Shown here one piece after another: positions 63,109 to 64,000 of a stretch of DNA of 64,000 nt (its first letter is position 1; each line of letters opens with the position of its first letter). A model generated the notes under the pieces. The model was given only the letters and a program-made list of their open reading frames with translations, searched no databases and was not told the DNA's origin. The translations under genes and the position numbers were made by a program. Source of the stretch: Paracoccaceae bacterium (GTDB lineage Bacteria; Pseudomonadota; Alphaproteobacteria; Rhodobacterales; Rhodobacteraceae); assembly GCA_014762635.1 (NCBI GenBank), contig JABURR010000015.1, positions 1-64,000 on the forward strand. The letters are read 5' to 3'.

Positions 63109-64000
63109 TTAGCTGACTTTCAAGCCAACGCGGTGCATCGTGTTGTTGAGGTACCCCTTCGGGTTCCAGTCGATGGCATGCGGCTGCGCGACACCCGCGC
63201 TGTCCGTCGCCCGCGCCCAGACCTCGTAATAGCCGGACTCGGGGAAGGTCACGTTCGCGCGCCAGTTCTGCCAGGCGCCGTCATTGGCCGGAGCGTCCAG
63301 CGTGGCTTTCTGCCAGGTGGCTCCGAAGTCGATCGAGATATCGACCGCATCGATGGTGCGATCGCCCGACCATGCGTGGCCGCGCACCTCAGTCGACATG
63401 CCAGATTCCGCACCGTTGGCGGGGAAGGTGACCAGAGATTTGACCGGCATCCGCTCGATGATCTCAAAGTCTTCGGTCGGAACCTCTGTTCCGGCAGACA
63501 CCGGGTAGGCGGGAACACGATATGCCTTGCCGGTCATCTTCGGACCATCGTGCACGACGTCGCGCAATTCGATCCGCTTGAGCCACTTCTGCGAGCAAGA
63601 CCCCGGCCAGCCGGGGACCACCAGACGCAGCGGTGCGCCATTCATAACATGCAGGTCCGCGCCGTTCATCTGGAACGCGATCAGGATGTTGTCGGTCATG
63701 GCCTTGTCGATCGGCATCCCGCGCGAGATCGGCAACTTTTCCGGATCGCCCGAAAGGTGGGCATCCGCGCCATAATGAGCGGTGTAAACCACGTTCGACT
63801 GAACGCCTGCCTTTTCCAGCACGTCCTTCAGGCGCACACCGGTCCATTCCGAACAGGCCACCGCGCCATAGGTCCACTGGTTGCCACTTGCCGGCGGATC
63901 AAAGAAGGCCCGGCCATTGCCGCCGCACTCGATGGTCAGCGCCATGGTGACGACTTCAAACTGGCTCTTGAGGTCGGCGATGCTCAGCGTCATCGGGTTG
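63109..64000 (-). CDS. Sulfite-oxidase-type molybdopterin enzyme (SorA/SoxC-like), N-terminus outside the window
   Basis: C-terminal 297 residues of a sulfite-oxidase-family molybdoenzyme; the frame is open to the window edge. The molybdenum cysteine is in ALTIECGGNGRAFF. Further family stretches are CSEWTGVRLKDVLEKAG, LRLVVPGWPGSCSQKWLK and, in the dimerisation domain, VRGHAWSGDRTIDAVDIS with FGATWQKATLDAPANDG. It probably oxidises sulfite, or a sulfane sulfur bound to a carrier, in the periplasm and passes electrons to the dihaem cytochrome encoded next. SorA and SoxC cannot be separated without the missing N-terminus and wider context; no other sox genes are visible. Confidence 0.85.
   Translation of the reverse strand, partial: NPMTLSIADLKSQFEVVTMALTIECGGNGRAFFDPPASGNQWTYGAVACSEWTGVRLKDVLEKAGVQSNVVYTAHYGADAHLSGDPEKLPISRGMPIDKAMTDNILIAFQMNGADLHVMNGAPLRLVVPGWPGSCSQKWLKRIELRDVVHDGPKMTGKAYRVPAYPVSAGTEVPTEDFEIIERMPVKSLVTFPANGAESGMSTEVRGHAWSGDRTIDAVDISIDFGATWQKATLDAPANDGAWQNWRANVTFPESGYYEVWARATDSAGVAQPHAIDWNPKGYLNNTMHRVGLKVS

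Overview
The window is chromosomal DNA from a high-GC alphaproteobacterium, most likely a marine Rhodobacterales (Roseobacter-type) species. The evidence is the block rpoZ-rsh-DUF2062-pdxJ-acpS-lepB-rnc-era-recO, a B12-dependent (class II) ribonucleotide reductase, several families common in this order (DUF1491, DUF1489, DUF2125, Pr6Pr), and dense gene packing with frequent ATGA/GTGA stop-start overlaps. I found no tRNA, rRNA, CRISPR array, insertion sequence or prophage.

Layout. 1-1087: 5' part of ahcY. 1.2-9 kb: an HD phosphohydrolase, a leftward operon ispH-methyltransferase-DUF3429-rnhA-TRIC channel, a cytochrome c, a YqaA-like membrane protein, an unassigned 477-residue membrane protein and a NYN-domain protein. 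9.3-15.2 kb: rpoZ, rsh, DUF2062, pdxJ, acpS, lepB and rnc, closed by a terminator shared with a convergent fatty acid desaturase that separates rnc from era. 16.7-23.8 kb: era, DUF1491, recO, truA, and a leftward ycjX-GNAT-ycjF-META operon. 23.9-29 kb: ribonucleotide reductase, two envelope proteins (one LpxR-like) and rpsD with its own promoter, folded leader and terminator. 29.2-33.7 kb: hisC, tyrosine-pathway dehydrogenase, extensin-like protein, DUF2125 and a ChaC-like cyclotransferase. 33.7-36.6 kb: a MotA/MotB-like pair with no flagellar neighbours.

36.7-60.1 kb is a surface-polysaccharide locus. It has a priming sugar-phosphate transferase, three or four glycosyltransferases including a WecG/TagA type, a Wzx flippase, a Wzy-type polymerase/ligase, an ExoF/Wza-like export protein and a Wzc-like chain-length protein whose nucleotide-binding site is degenerate. 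Modification genes include two sulfotransferases, a CDP-sugar set (cytidylyltransferase, a fused SDR-C-methyltransferase, a second SDR, an FAD oxidoreductase), a GMC oxidoreductase with a tiny Tat-signal partner, and a Tat-exported GH9 hydrolase. The set suggests a sulfated polysaccharide carrying an unusual, possibly C-branched or deoxy sugar.

60.6-64 kb: a small membrane protein, an ECF sigma factor with its anti-sigma factor, and a convergent pair for a periplasmic sulfite-oxidase-type molybdoenzyme and its dihaem cytochrome.

The most unusual items are a helix-turn-helix-like segment inside the ribonucleotide reductase, the SDR-methyltransferase fusion lacking expected zinc cysteines and overlapping its upstream gene by 137 bases, the kinase-dead-looking Wzc homologue, the GMC/Tat small-subunit pair, the isolated stator-like pair, and a folded leader before rpsD.
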